Shown piece by piece: positions 1-10,558 of a stretch of DNA of 64,000 nucleotides (positions within the stretch are counted from its first letter, which is position 1; each line of letters starts with the position of its first letter). This DNA is from Melieria omissa (lineage: Eukaryota > Arthropoda > Insecta > Diptera > Ulidiidae). Location: positions 28,499,783 through 28,563,782 of the forward strand of contig OZ020269.1 in the NCBI GenBank assembly GCA_963971225.1, given 5' to 3'. A program made the position numbers and the translations under genes. Under the pieces are notes generated by a model. The model was not told where the DNA came from and searched no databases. It saw only the letters and a list, made by a program, of their open reading frames with translations.

Positions 1-700
1 TTTTCAACTGAAAAACGCCAAAGCTTCAGGTTGCCAAAAAGAAAACTCGTCACGCCAGAAATCGTCAATAAATCCAAAGAATGATATTGGACGATAGAAA
101 AATCAAAGTGCATGAGGTGACCGAGGCTTTAGGCAACCGTGTGACCACTTCAAAGGAGTGTAAATACGAACGAAAGTTCGCACCGTTTCGTGACACTGGA
201 CAAAAAATTAATCCATCAAAACACATCAGAGACCAAGGAACACAAACAATGGACTTTTCAAAGTGAACATGCACCAAAGTGAGCCAAGGTGGGTCTGTGG
301 GCCAATCAGGTAATAGCCACTGCTGTTTTGAAAAAAATTGATATTGATTACGATTGAAATTGTTAGAACGAACAACGGCCAATATTATTCTGAGATTTTG
401 AACTGATTCGACATTGATTTGAAACAACATCGAGAGTATTTGATGAGGGAAAAGATATGCTTTCATTTAACTATAAACCTTTTCTTTTTTATATTCTCCA
501 GATTCAGCTCTATTCCTGTTTCTCAACTTGAAGAATTGGCTCGACAGTAAGAAATTTGGGTTGAATAAAGAGGTCATCAGTTAAGCCTCGTTTGAGGACC
601 TTGAAAACCCCCATTATTTGGAAGGGATACAAAAATTGGAAAAAAGCTGGACTGAATGAATCAAGCGCAAATATCGTTTACTCAAAAATTCCCTGTTTCC
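1..700 (+). pseudogene. decayed mariner transposase
   Basis: Translated in shifting frames the plus strand shows mariner signatures: a TPEIV segment before MILDDRKIKVHEV (the linker after the helix-turn-helix), APK-stop-AKVGLWANQVIATAV (the block after the first catalytic Asp), and near 500-680 the C-terminal block NLKNWLDSKKFG, SFEDLENPHYLEGIQKLEKS. The last is typical of the mellifera/cecropia-type mariners. At least two frameshifts and several stops are present, and the central catalytic 'QDNA' block is not recognisable. The left end is cut by the window edge. Not functional. Confidence 0.75.
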
Positions 701-2010
701 TCAAGCTACTCTCCAACAAACTGAAGATTTTTCAATTTATAATAGAAAATATCAATTTCTAGCTGAGGATATGCTTAGTTATTAAATAAAGAACTACTAA
801 AATTTATCTAAAAAACTACAAATACTTTAATTCAAAACTAATCAATCTTTAACTAAAAAACTATTCACATTTTAATAGAAGAACAACACAATCTTCAACC
901 GAAAACTACATAATTCTTAACTCAAACTGTATCCAAGGAACTTTACACAATTAATTAAGTAATTGTGTTGATGTGAAACTGACATGGAAACTTAAGATTC
1001 CCAACGGGTCATATTTCAAGTCAATATTCTCCACAGAATTGTAAGAACCCCTAAAAAGCCAGACTGGATTTTCCTTTAGCAATTAAGAACAATTTTGCCG
1101 CAAACTCCATTCAACAATTGGCTCACTGTCGATACTTTATTGATTGAGTGGGAGAATTGTAATGTCTCCGTTTGATGTGGGCAGGACGGCGCTTAAATCG
1201 CATCGTCTCTAACTAATGACAGAGCGCTCCGACCATCGCCGCACTAAGACTATACAACTACTACAAAAGAGCACCATCGGCCAATTGTTTAAAACACAAA
1301 ATAATAAGCAATCATAATAAGCATTATAAATCCTTATAAAATCAATAGGAGCCGCCTAGCTTCGGCACTGACTCTGATTACTTTCGCTACAATCGCTTGA
1401 ACGCAAATTTCTGCAACGCACACAAATCGCCAGCAAACCAAAACCGCCCAAAAATCTGATTAAGACTCTGCGCCACAGTGATGTGAACTCTTATCGCAGC
1501 CGCCGATGCGGTTGGCAGGCAGCGCTGCGCGCCACCCAGCCGAAATATCAATGTCAACTTCAACTCGAAGCGCACAGCAGAGAACTCCGAAAATTCAAGC
1601 GGACAGCCGTCGCGCTTACGGGAGCTGACAAGCCACCCGCCCCGCCACCCCACCCACTGCCGGCAACTGTGTCGTCGCACAACAAACCACCAAGCAGTGG
1701 CGCGGCAGTGCTGCCAGGAAACTAGCTGCCGTGCCGTGCCGTGCCGCAGCAAAAACAGCCGCATTATGACAGATAATTGAGTTCTTATATTGTGCGAGTA
1801 TTTATTCAGCGCGCGAGACCTTATGAAAATATTTTCCATTCATTTGTCACCATTGGCAGTTGAAAGGCAGCGCAAAGTAATCGCTACAACAATAAAATAT
1901 TGTCGAATTAGGGCGCAAATATGGCGCAAAGGACTGTTACATCATCGTCAATTTGATGCGTCAAAGTTGGAGACGTAGTGGCCGTGCGGCATGTGTCGAC
2001 CTATGTCGGT
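700..2010. other. non-coding; AT-rich then GC-richer block
   Basis: 700-1350 is AT-rich with no credible gene. 1380-1980 is richer in G+C with overlapping open frames on both strands but no protein family signature. A short GCCGT tandem occurs at about 1729-1746. The block could be a distant regulatory or untranslated region; nothing firmer can be said. Confidence 0.3.
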
Positions 2011-4250
2011 TTGGAGGGTAAACAAAGTTAGATACAAAGAAAAATGTGAAGAAGGAAAATATAATAGGAATAGAATAGGAAATAGCAGGATACAGAAAGA
2101 AAGAAGGAAAGAAGGATTCAGGAGAATTTAGACAGATTGAAGAGATGAATAACAGAGAGATGTGAAAAAAGAAAATAGAATCGAAAAAAATAATAGAACA
2201 GTTGGAAGAAGGATTCAGAAGAATTTAGTGAGCTTGAAAAGATGAATAACAAAAAATGTGAAAAAGGAAAATAGAATCGAACGAAATAATAAAAGAAATG
2301 GAAGAAAGAATCAGAAAAATTCTTCAATCTGCCTGATTTTTTGTGATTCCTTCTTGGAATCCAAATTAGAAGAAAGAATCAGAAAAATTCTTCAATCTGT
2401 CTGATTTTTTCTGATTCCTTCTTCCATTTCTTTTATTATTTCGTTCGATTCTATTTTCCTTTTTCCGTTTTTTTTAGTAGAACAATTGGAAGAAGGATTC
2501 AGACGCATTTAGACAGATTGAAAAGTTGGATAACAGGAAAATGTGAAAAAGGAAAATAGAATCGAAAAAAATAGTAGAACAGTTAGAAGGATTGGATTTA
2601 CTGAAGAAAAGGATACAAGAGAAATAAAACTGAAAGCAGAAAAGAGGCTTGAATTAAAAAACAGAAAACGAAATGACAAAGGATTAAATAAAAATAAAAG
2701 TGAGAAGGTAAGAAAAGAAAGTGAAGTGAAGAAACGAAAAGAAGTGACAACAAAATTAAAGCAAAAAGAAGGTAACGGAGAAAAGAAGTCAGAATAAAAT
2801 AACGAAGGATTCAAAAAAATAATAGAACCAAAAGAGAGTTATGGTAAAGAGAGTAAAAGTGAATGAATGAAAAATAAAAGTGAATGAAATGAATGAAATT
2901 ACATAAAATTAAATGAATGAAAGTAATGAAATTACTGATGAATGAATGAAGAAATTGATGAAGTAAAAATTATAAAAACAAGACAACGAAAAGGCTGGAA
3001 CGAAAGAACGAAGAGTTGAACTGAAAGAGCAAGGAAAATAAAGAAAGAAGAGAATAGAACTAAGTGGTAAAGAATTCAAATGAAGTCATAATAACAGAAA
3101 CTAGTGAAAGGAAACGAAAACAAAAAATTTTAGGGTAAAAGAAGATAACGGACAAAAGAAGTCAGAATGCAACAACGCAGGGTTCAAACAAATGGGGGAA
3201 CTAGGAGAGAGGTATGAGAGATTCAAATGAAGCAAAAATTTGAGAAAATGAAAAAGCTAGAACGAAAGAATGAAAGAAGCAAGGAAAAAAGAGGAAAAAA
3301 GATAATAGAACGAAGTGATAAAGAATTCAAATAAAGTCAAAATAACAGCAACCAGTGAAAGAAAAAGCCAGAATAAAGCTATTCAAAAAGCAAATCAACA
3401 AATTTAAGGATAAAGGAAGGTAACGGAAAAAATAACTCAAAATGCAATAAAAGTTAAAGAGATTCAAATGAAGTAAAAATTAGAAAAACAAGAAACAAAA
3501 GAGGCCAGAAAAGCATAAAGAATATCAAGAACAAAAGCGACCAAATTAAGGACAAAACAAAGTAGACAACCAAAAAGTCGAGAACGAAATAACAAAGTAT
3601 TTAAATGAAAGAGGGAAGTAGAAAAAAGGCTATAATGAAATAAAGAAGTATTGTAATGAAGTAAAAACAGAAATCAAATAAAAAACAAACGAAAGAGAAG
3701 ACCAGTAAAGCAATATCAAAAACAAAAACCAAAAAAGGTAAAGCAAAAGGAAACAAAGAAACGAAGAAGAGCATAAGAGAGCAAAGAAAGGAAATAGAGA
3801 GAAAATAGAAAGATGGTATAAATAAACAAATAAATTTATACTATAATTCATTATTGTATAAATTCTTATAAATAAAATAAATAATAATAAATAAAGAACG
3901 ATTAGGAGAGAAAAAATGATTGTGTGCTGATTATGTGGAAATAAAGAAGTAAAATTGCAGGTAAAAAGAAAAGCAAAGAAACAAGCAATGGAAGAATCAA
4001 AGAGAGAGTGAAGTCAAAATTAAAAGAGTAGAAAAGAAGAGAGTAAAAAGAATGAGAAATTACATCGATAATCAATGGGAAATTGAGAAACAATAAACTT
4101 AGAAATAACAATTATGAAAAAAGGGAAATTAGGAACAGAGAAGGAAATAAACGATAAGGTAAATTATGGAAAAATAGAGCAAACAGTGAAAGAAAGTGAG
4201 ATAAAAATTAAGAACGAACAAAAGACATCTATAAATGTTGGGGTAAATGT
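2010..4250 (+). repeat. 2.2-kb purine-rich strand
   Basis: The plus strand is overwhelmingly A and G for about 2.2 kb (runs such as AAAGAAGAGAATAGAA, GAAAGAACGAAG), with few C or T except one inverted segment at 2325-2475. Open frames here are low-complexity Lys/Glu or Phe/Ser artefacts. The pattern looks like an expanded, degenerated purine minisatellite. Confidence 0.7.
2261..2465. repeat. long imperfect inverted repeat, arms about 60 bp
   Basis: Bases 2261-2318 (including AATAGAATCGAACGAAATAA) recur as near-perfect reverse complement at 2404-2465, with about 85 bp between. The intervening part also holds a second copy of the AGAAAGAATCAGAAAAATTC motif. Would form a stable hairpin. Confidence 0.8.
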
Positions 4251-4370
4251 GTATGCGAATTGAAGAGACCAACTGTAAGAGATTAAAGGGGCCAAGTTGA
4301 GAGCTTTTAAGAAGCGATTTTAGGATAATGATTGAAATTTTGTTTTTCTGTATTTGCGGTATTGAATATA

Positions 4371-4449
4371 GTGGGGACTCCAACCTCGAGTTGAGTGTAG
4401 ACCCAACCCCGTAATCCAATGCATTAACCAACTGAACTACAGCGAAAGG
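4371..4449 (-). repeat. tRNA-like SINE head
   Basis: Minus strand reads GTAGTTCAGTTGGTTAATGC (A-box/D-arm) followed at the right distance by AGGTTGGAGTCCCC (B-box/T-arm). The anticodon arm and acceptor pairing are not convincing for a functional tRNA, so a tRNA-derived SINE remnant is more likely. Confidence 0.55.
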
Positions 4450-5346
4450 CGTGAAATGGAACAGAATACAAAAAACTTTAAATAAAAGAAGAAAATTAAA
4501 TATGAATCGTGAAATGAATAAGAACTGAAGACGAAAGCAATGAGTAAAAAAAATTTATAAAATAAAGCCACTACATATTGTACTAACAATATAAATAATA
4601 CAAAAGGTTGAATATTGATTACTGTGATATTAAAATAAATAAAACGAACAACATTAACAATTGACGCGATACAATGTACTACGTGATCTATTAAGACCTT
4701 GATACATATTCCAAGAAATCCCATTACGCTCATCATTCAGAATTTGCTCAATGAAACGAATACGAAAAGCGAAAATCAGCAAATTGGCGCCCATCAAATT
4801 TGCACACAACAAAGAACATTGCCATGTTAAAAGAATCGAATAGGCCCCGAAAATTGCGTGTAGCACACACACAGCGAACGCGGAGTGGGGGTGGAGCGGT
4901 CGCTATGCGAAAGCAACATGTAGCGAAATATGAGTATTAGCAACGACAATGACAACACGAGGACATCATTCGAAGGTAGAACGTGAAGCGGCAAGCGTTC
5001 TCAATCGAACAACCGAAAAGCAAGTAAAAATACATTGGCGCCACAAGCAAACAAATATGGCCATCGATTCAGTTGGATGCCAACCAACGGGCCACCGTTG
5101 TGCCAGACGGTGGGTTCTTGCTACATGTGCTGCGCGAGTTCATGTAATGTTCGGCAATGTGAGTACAAGTGTCAAGGAGAAAATAATGAAACAAAAATGA
5201 GAAACCCTGTTGCGTTCAGTCAAATGGCGTGTTTGCACTTGAAAAAATCAGCACCATTCATCAAATTTATTTGTGATGCCATAAAACAGAATTTGAATAT
5301 TAAACTTGAAAATTGTGTTTTTTCTATTTGATGTCTTATCAGAAAG

Positions 5347-5519
5347 GACCGAATCAGGGGCGGATTCAGAAAAATATTAAGGGGGCAGGGGTTTCAAAAA
5401 GTAATTCTTTAATAATCATAAAATGCCTTTTAATTTGAATGTAGTTTTAAAGTCAATTCATTCAATTCATTTCGACTTTCAACCCCCAAATCACCACTGA
5501 ATCCACCACTGGATCGAAT
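5347..5519. mobile_element. hAT-type MITE with 8-bp target duplication
   Basis: Element 5355-5511 (157 bp) starts CAGGGGCGGATTCAG and ends TGAATCCACCACTG, an imperfect inverted terminal repeat. It is flanked by GACCGAAT and GATCGAAT, seven of eight matching, consistent with the 8-bp target duplication of hAT transposons. No coding capacity. A related copy is at 46967-47120. Confidence 0.72.
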
Positions 5520-5639
5520 AGTTGATTTTAATGCATCAATGCTCAGTGTGAACATGACATAATGCACATTTTCATATTTTCATAGCTTTAATAGTTTAAA
5601 ACTCTAAATGAAATCGAAATTTGCCAGCAATCGAGTCAC

Positions 5640-7390
5640 GGTGTACCCATTTCCCCTGAAAGCCGCCGCGCGCCGTGGCATAGCGCAACGAGCGTCAAAC
5701 AGCAGCTAAACAACAATAACAGCAGTGACAATAGCAACAGAAACAATAATAACAACATTGGCAGAAGTAGCAGCAGCAGCCTGTTGCATGGAAACAGTCA
5801 ACTCCAGTTCCATTTCCTCTTCTATTTCCATAATTTCCTCAACGTTTGTTTGCCTGATATCCGACCGACCCAACGACCGAACAACCATTCGACCAACCGA
5901 TTGACACCACCTCCCCCCCCCCCCCCACTGTTCGCTAGCCCACCATCCAGCCAGCCAGCGCACAGCGTCAATTGTCGTCGCAGCCGCCATTTAGCTAACT
6001 CCCTAACCTCACTCTTTTCATTTGCTTGGCTACCTGCCGCCATGGCGAAAACACGCGCCACCAGCCACCACAATTGCGTGGGTGTGTGAGTGTTAATGTT
6101 ATATAAAATATGAATGTGCGGATGCGGGCTGGTGTTGTTGGGTTTGTGTTTGTGTAGTCGGAAATAATTGGCGTGGAAACGCCAAAGAAAAAGCATTGTA
6201 GTTGCAGCTATTGTTGTTATTGTTGCCTAGTTTTTTTTTGTCCGTCTCTTCTACGTCTATTTCGAGCGTGTTTTTCTTTCCCATTTTCGCGGCAACACAT
6301 AACTGAATTTCGCACAAATACACATAAATTATGTATGTGTATGTGTGTGTGTGTGTATTTACATATGTTATAGCACATACCCGAGTACGTATGTATAGTG
6401 TGCGGGGAGGAATTAGGAGCATTTAGTTGACAGCTGGGAGCAACAGAGTGAAATGTGGGTCTTAGCAGTTTGTTATTCCTTTAAATCGTTGTTATTGTTA
6501 ATAGTTTTGATTTTAAAAAGGTTTGAAATAGTCGATTAAAATTACAATTTTATTTTCAGTAGGCAGGTGAATGCGGGTTCGCTAGGTTTTTTTTTGTTTG
6601 GCTTGGTTTGTATGAGTGGTGAATTTTTTGGAAGTTTAATAAATTTTATATTTTAAGCGCCAAAGAATGCTGTCCAATGTTAACCGAATCGTTCAAATCA
6701 GTTAAGCAGTTTCCGAGATTTTCCGACAAAGATTTATCATTAACTTAACTGGGAAGTGAGTTTCATAGAAAAGTTGAAAATAGAGAAAACATATATTTGA
6801 AAGAAATATTTAAAGGGAACATTAAATGGTTGTATGTCTCACAGTTGACTGGTCTAAGTGCAATCTGAAACCAGTAGGAAAGTATTTAAAAAAAAAGTTA
6901 AAAAAAAGTATATAAAAACAATCCTTTTGTATGGGAGGTTCACTAACACTTGAAGAAGGGCACCAGTAACATATGTTCGAAAGAAACGCTTAAAAGCGAA
7001 AATCAGTCATAGATTTTACCCCTGCCCCCTCTAAGCAGCTGCGGAACAATGTGTTGAATTTCCAAGCATTTTTTACATTTTGGCTTCATTGCACAACCAT
7101 TTGCCTCCACTTGAGCCTCCATATTTGTATGGCTCATAAATTTTAACAGTTGATTCAATTGGCATTGGGCTCAAGAGTTGTGTATGAAACTACTCAAAAT
7201 GAAATCACAGATAGAAACCTAAAAAATATAGGTTAAGTTAGGTTAGGTTAGAGATGCCTTATAGAGCAAGTTCAACGTTGCATTGATAGTGAACATGTGA
7301 TAGCATTTATGGTGCTAGGAACCCCAAAGATTCAAGAACATCGCCATCTTCCTGATATCTGGAGTTGAAAGTTCGATAGGCTAGGATAGG
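5640..7390. other. non-coding: CAG/CAA-rich block, microsatellites, dispersed repeat
   Basis: 5640-6420 is G+C-richer, with CAA/CAG repeats, a run of about 14 C near 5911-5926 and a TG microsatellite near 6333-6356; open frames on both strands are compositional. 6430-7200 is AT-rich and includes a dispersed repeat (about 6690-7080) that recurs at 37150-37580. A short TTAGG-like run lies at 7213-7250. No gene recognised. Confidence 0.4.
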
Positions 7391-7394
7391 AATT

Positions 7395-7860
7395 TTAGTC
7401 TTCATTTGACCATGAACGGATATTGGATCTGGATTGAATCTTTTGTTCTTCCCCCGACCAAAGACAATCACGACAGAGGTCGTTGAATGGCAACCCGTCT
7501 TTCAATCTTTCAACTAGACAGTGCCCCGTGAACTTGACAACCACAGAGCTCCGGCCTAGGTTGAGTAGCTGTCCGAATCGACTTTGGTTTATTATCCAGG
7601 TTTGTCTGACAATTCTGCAGGTGTGTTCTTCCAGCCACGCATTCTTTGCCTCTTCAGCACAGCACTTCTGAGAGGTATTTTTAAATGATTTGCAAATGGC
7701 ACCAATTGCAAGAAAAGGGAGATCATAACCTCCATAATCTAACGAGTTCATTGGTCTCACAGTTGCCTGTAGTGCATCTGTGGCCATATACCCAATAGAA
7801 AGTGACCCGTAATTCATTTGATACAGTAATGAGAGGACGAGGAGAGGACAATCAGGCAAA
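7395..7860 (-). pseudogene. non-LTR retrotransposon relic, C-terminal RNase H region
   Basis: An open frame of about 150 codons shows the pattern of the end of Jockey-like LINE ORF2 proteins: MATDALQATVRPMNSLDYGG (RNase H core region), EEHTCRIVRQTW, then a GHCLVERLKDGLPFNDLCRDC block equal to 'LTGHCLIGTHAxRLG..ND.CRSC'. Upstream reverse transcriptase is absent, so this is a truncated 3' copy. Confidence 0.65.
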
Positions 7861-7934
7861 AAACGGATTTCATTTTTGGCGGCACTGTGTACAGTTTTGG
7901 ACCCAACACGATTAGACAGATTAGAGCTACGGCA

Positions 7935-8257
7935 GCCGCCGTAGCTCAGCTGGCTAGTGCGCTGGGCCGCGAGTCAAGTGCGACGCTCGAACCGAAGGTT
8001 CAATACTCCGTTACGCTAACACCGAAAAAAAAGAAACAACAACAATTTTTTTTTTCGGCGGCTGTGCTCTCAGCAGGAAATTGCAAACCTCTGAGAGTAA
8101 AATTGCCTATGAAAAAGCTCCCAACTCGCCGTTCGGAATCGGCATAAAACTGTAGGTCCCTTCCAAACCTGTACAAATTCACACGCGTAACATGGATGGT
8201 TGCGGGTACTTAGGCCTTAGTCTCGTAATTGGGCTGTCGTGCCAGTGAAGAAGAAGT
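7935..8257 (+). repeat. tRNA-derived SINE (family A), full copy
   Basis: Head has A-box GTAGCTCAGCTGGCTAGTGC (about 7941) and B-box GGTTCAATACTCC (7997-8009). It is followed by an A/C-rich linker, a unique body containing GCATAAAACTGTAGGTCCC, and a GAAGAAGAAG tail. A second copy lies at 20785-21418 in opposite orientation, which defines the repeat. Confidence 0.85.
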
Positions 8258-8854
8258 CGGTTAGAAATCATATTTGCCACTGACAATTTTTAAACAAATA
8301 TTTAAAGGATTCCAACAACCAAACCAATTCTCTAACTTGGAACGGTCGGTGTTGATGCCTATGTATTCTTCAAACTTTTCGGTTCACGCCTCTCAACTGA
8401 AGATTTGTGTAGTTAATTTGTGATCGAAATTAAAAGATGAAATCACCATTTGTTACCAAAAAAGTATAATAAAAGAGAGAAGTATTTGCACTGATGAGGT
8501 ATTGAGAACTCGGACTCCAAGCAGGTCTTTTCCATCCAACGCGATTTGGTACGCGCAAAATTGTCCTTGTTGACGTATGTATCGGTCAGTCGGCGATTTC
8601 TACTATCTTGGGTGTTTTAATCAAGCGTTATTCTCGTAATGCTGGATGGTGAGTTTCTTAGCGCACCACCTATGCGGTGTTTGCAAAATCTTGGGCCCTT
8701 CGGAAGAAAGAGCTGTATCAGCTATCTAAAGACATGAACGTATCAAATCAACATTCAGCAACTACTCTAACTTCACCATGCCTCCGCATGGTCGATAAAA
8801 CTCCAGCGAAAACGCGTACGGCGCGATAGTTTGCGATTGACTTCGAAAAATGAG

Positions 8855-9360
8855 ACCAAGGAACGCAGTAGTTGGAGATCGACGGCGAGGAGGAAGGCCG
8901 TTTCTTCGATGGTAAGGAAGCTCTATCATCTCTTGGGGTAACCAATAGGATAACTGATGCCTGGTGCCGAAGAAGAAGACCATAGCTCCGGTGGAAAGAC
9001 CAAGAACGCAGTAGTTGGAGATCGACGGAGGAGAGGAAGGCCGTTTCTTCAATGATAGGGAAGCTCTATCACTCTTGGTGTAACCATTTGGATAACTGGT
9101 GACTGATGCCGAAGAAGGAGATCACGGCTCCGGTGGAAAAACCAAGGACGCAGTAGTTGGAAATCAACGGAGGAGAGGAAGGCCGTTTCTTCAATGATAG
9201 GGAAGCTATCATCTCTTGGTGTAACCATTTGGATAACTGGTGCCGAAGAAGGAGACCACGACTCCAGTGGAAAGACCAAGAACGCAGTAGTTGGAGATCG
9301 ACGGAGGAGAGGAAGGCCGTTTCTCCGATGGTCAGGACAGTCTATCATCTTTTAAGGTAA
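8855..9360. repeat. minisatellite, about 4 units of 131-144 bp
   Basis: Unit marker AACGCAGTAGTTGGAGATCG recurs at about 8862, 9004, 9148 (variant) and 9279. Units also share GGCCGTTTCTTC and TGGATAACTG. The array is followed at 9423 by a CCAGTTAAATAAGTAAGTG tail, like the 3' ends of LINE/SINE copies elsewhere in the window, so it is probably the repeated 3' region of a retroelement. Confidence 0.85.
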
Positions 9361-9429
9361 CCAATTGGACAAATGGCACTTGTAGAGACAAACCTTATCC
9401 TATTAATGGGTTGTTGAGGCCAGTTAAAT

Positions 9430-10558
9430 AAGTAAGTGACCTATGCTCCGCTACTTTTTCGCTTTATCTGCTAATAGCAATAATTCCTCATAATCCCTGC
9501 ATAACTCATTCATACTTGACCCAATATATCATCTCAATAAGACTATTTCAAGTCCATCGAGTGTTTCAATCAAATGACTCAAGTAAACATCAAAAATATT
9601 GAAATACTTACATACATATAATTTAACATCTCTGATATTCAACAGAAAACCCAGACATGACAACAGAAACGAGTTGGCAAAATATATTTCAGAAAAAAAT
9701 TCGCTTCAAATAGATGAAAGTTCAATAGGCGACAGCACAGTTGAATTGTTCATATTTATTCGCCCAATTTTCCACTTACTATCAAAAAATTAAATTATTA
9801 TTGTTGTCCAGCTGACAACAATACATAAAAATATATAGAAGCCAAAAATAAATACCGTCAGTTTTCGCAGAAAACCACACAAAATAAATAAAAATGAAAA
9901 CAATGCACCCTACACAAGTGACAAGTGGCCATGTAAGGACACTATGCCGTCAAAGATGCATCTAAATGTGATACCCATTACGATCACACTACAACTGCTT
10001 GAAATGTGAGCTGAAATCGGTTGAAAGTAAAAAGTTTTTACATAATACAATCTTTAATTTGCTGCGATTAGTTGGCTTTTGTTGGAGTTGTTCCACAAAT
10101 GGACTACTAAAAGTTCCCACAGAGACAAAGAAGCCGCACACTTAAGCCACATTGCTGCCTTTTTAACGCGGCCAAAAAGCTACGCTCCGCTGCAGCCAAT
10201 GTTTCCTCGCAGGATCGTTCATAGCCGAATGGTAGGGTGCACAAATATTTGAATCTATTGTTTGCTGCTTTTACGCCGATTCACTTATTGAATACGTCCT
10301 GCGAGTGCGTTGTGCACAGTAACAGCAGGACATCGGTGCCGGATAACATCGCCCATCGCCATAGCTAAGCAACAAGTGTGTGTGTGTGTGTGTATGTGTG
10401 TGTAACCAGTAATAGCGACAATAACAATAAGAAAAACAAAAACCGGCAAAACAGCAAAACATTTTACCAACAATTGGAAACAAACAAAGCAACTCACGCA
10501 CAAAGCGAATGGCCGAACAAAGCAATGAAGCCAAATCAATTCTAATGAATACGAATTG
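9430..10558. other. non-coding, AT-rich with GT microsatellite
   Basis: No gene signature. A GT microsatellite lies at about 10374-10402. From about 10100 the DNA is G+C-richer and leads into the tandem duplication that begins at 10559. Confidence 0.4.

Noticed and set aside
1387..1839. 150-codon minus-strand frame
   Set aside because: No ATG-supported start or splice context and no family match; composition explains it.
8855..9360. CRISPR array
   Set aside because: Units are contiguous 131-144-bp tandem repeats without spacers, in animal DNA.
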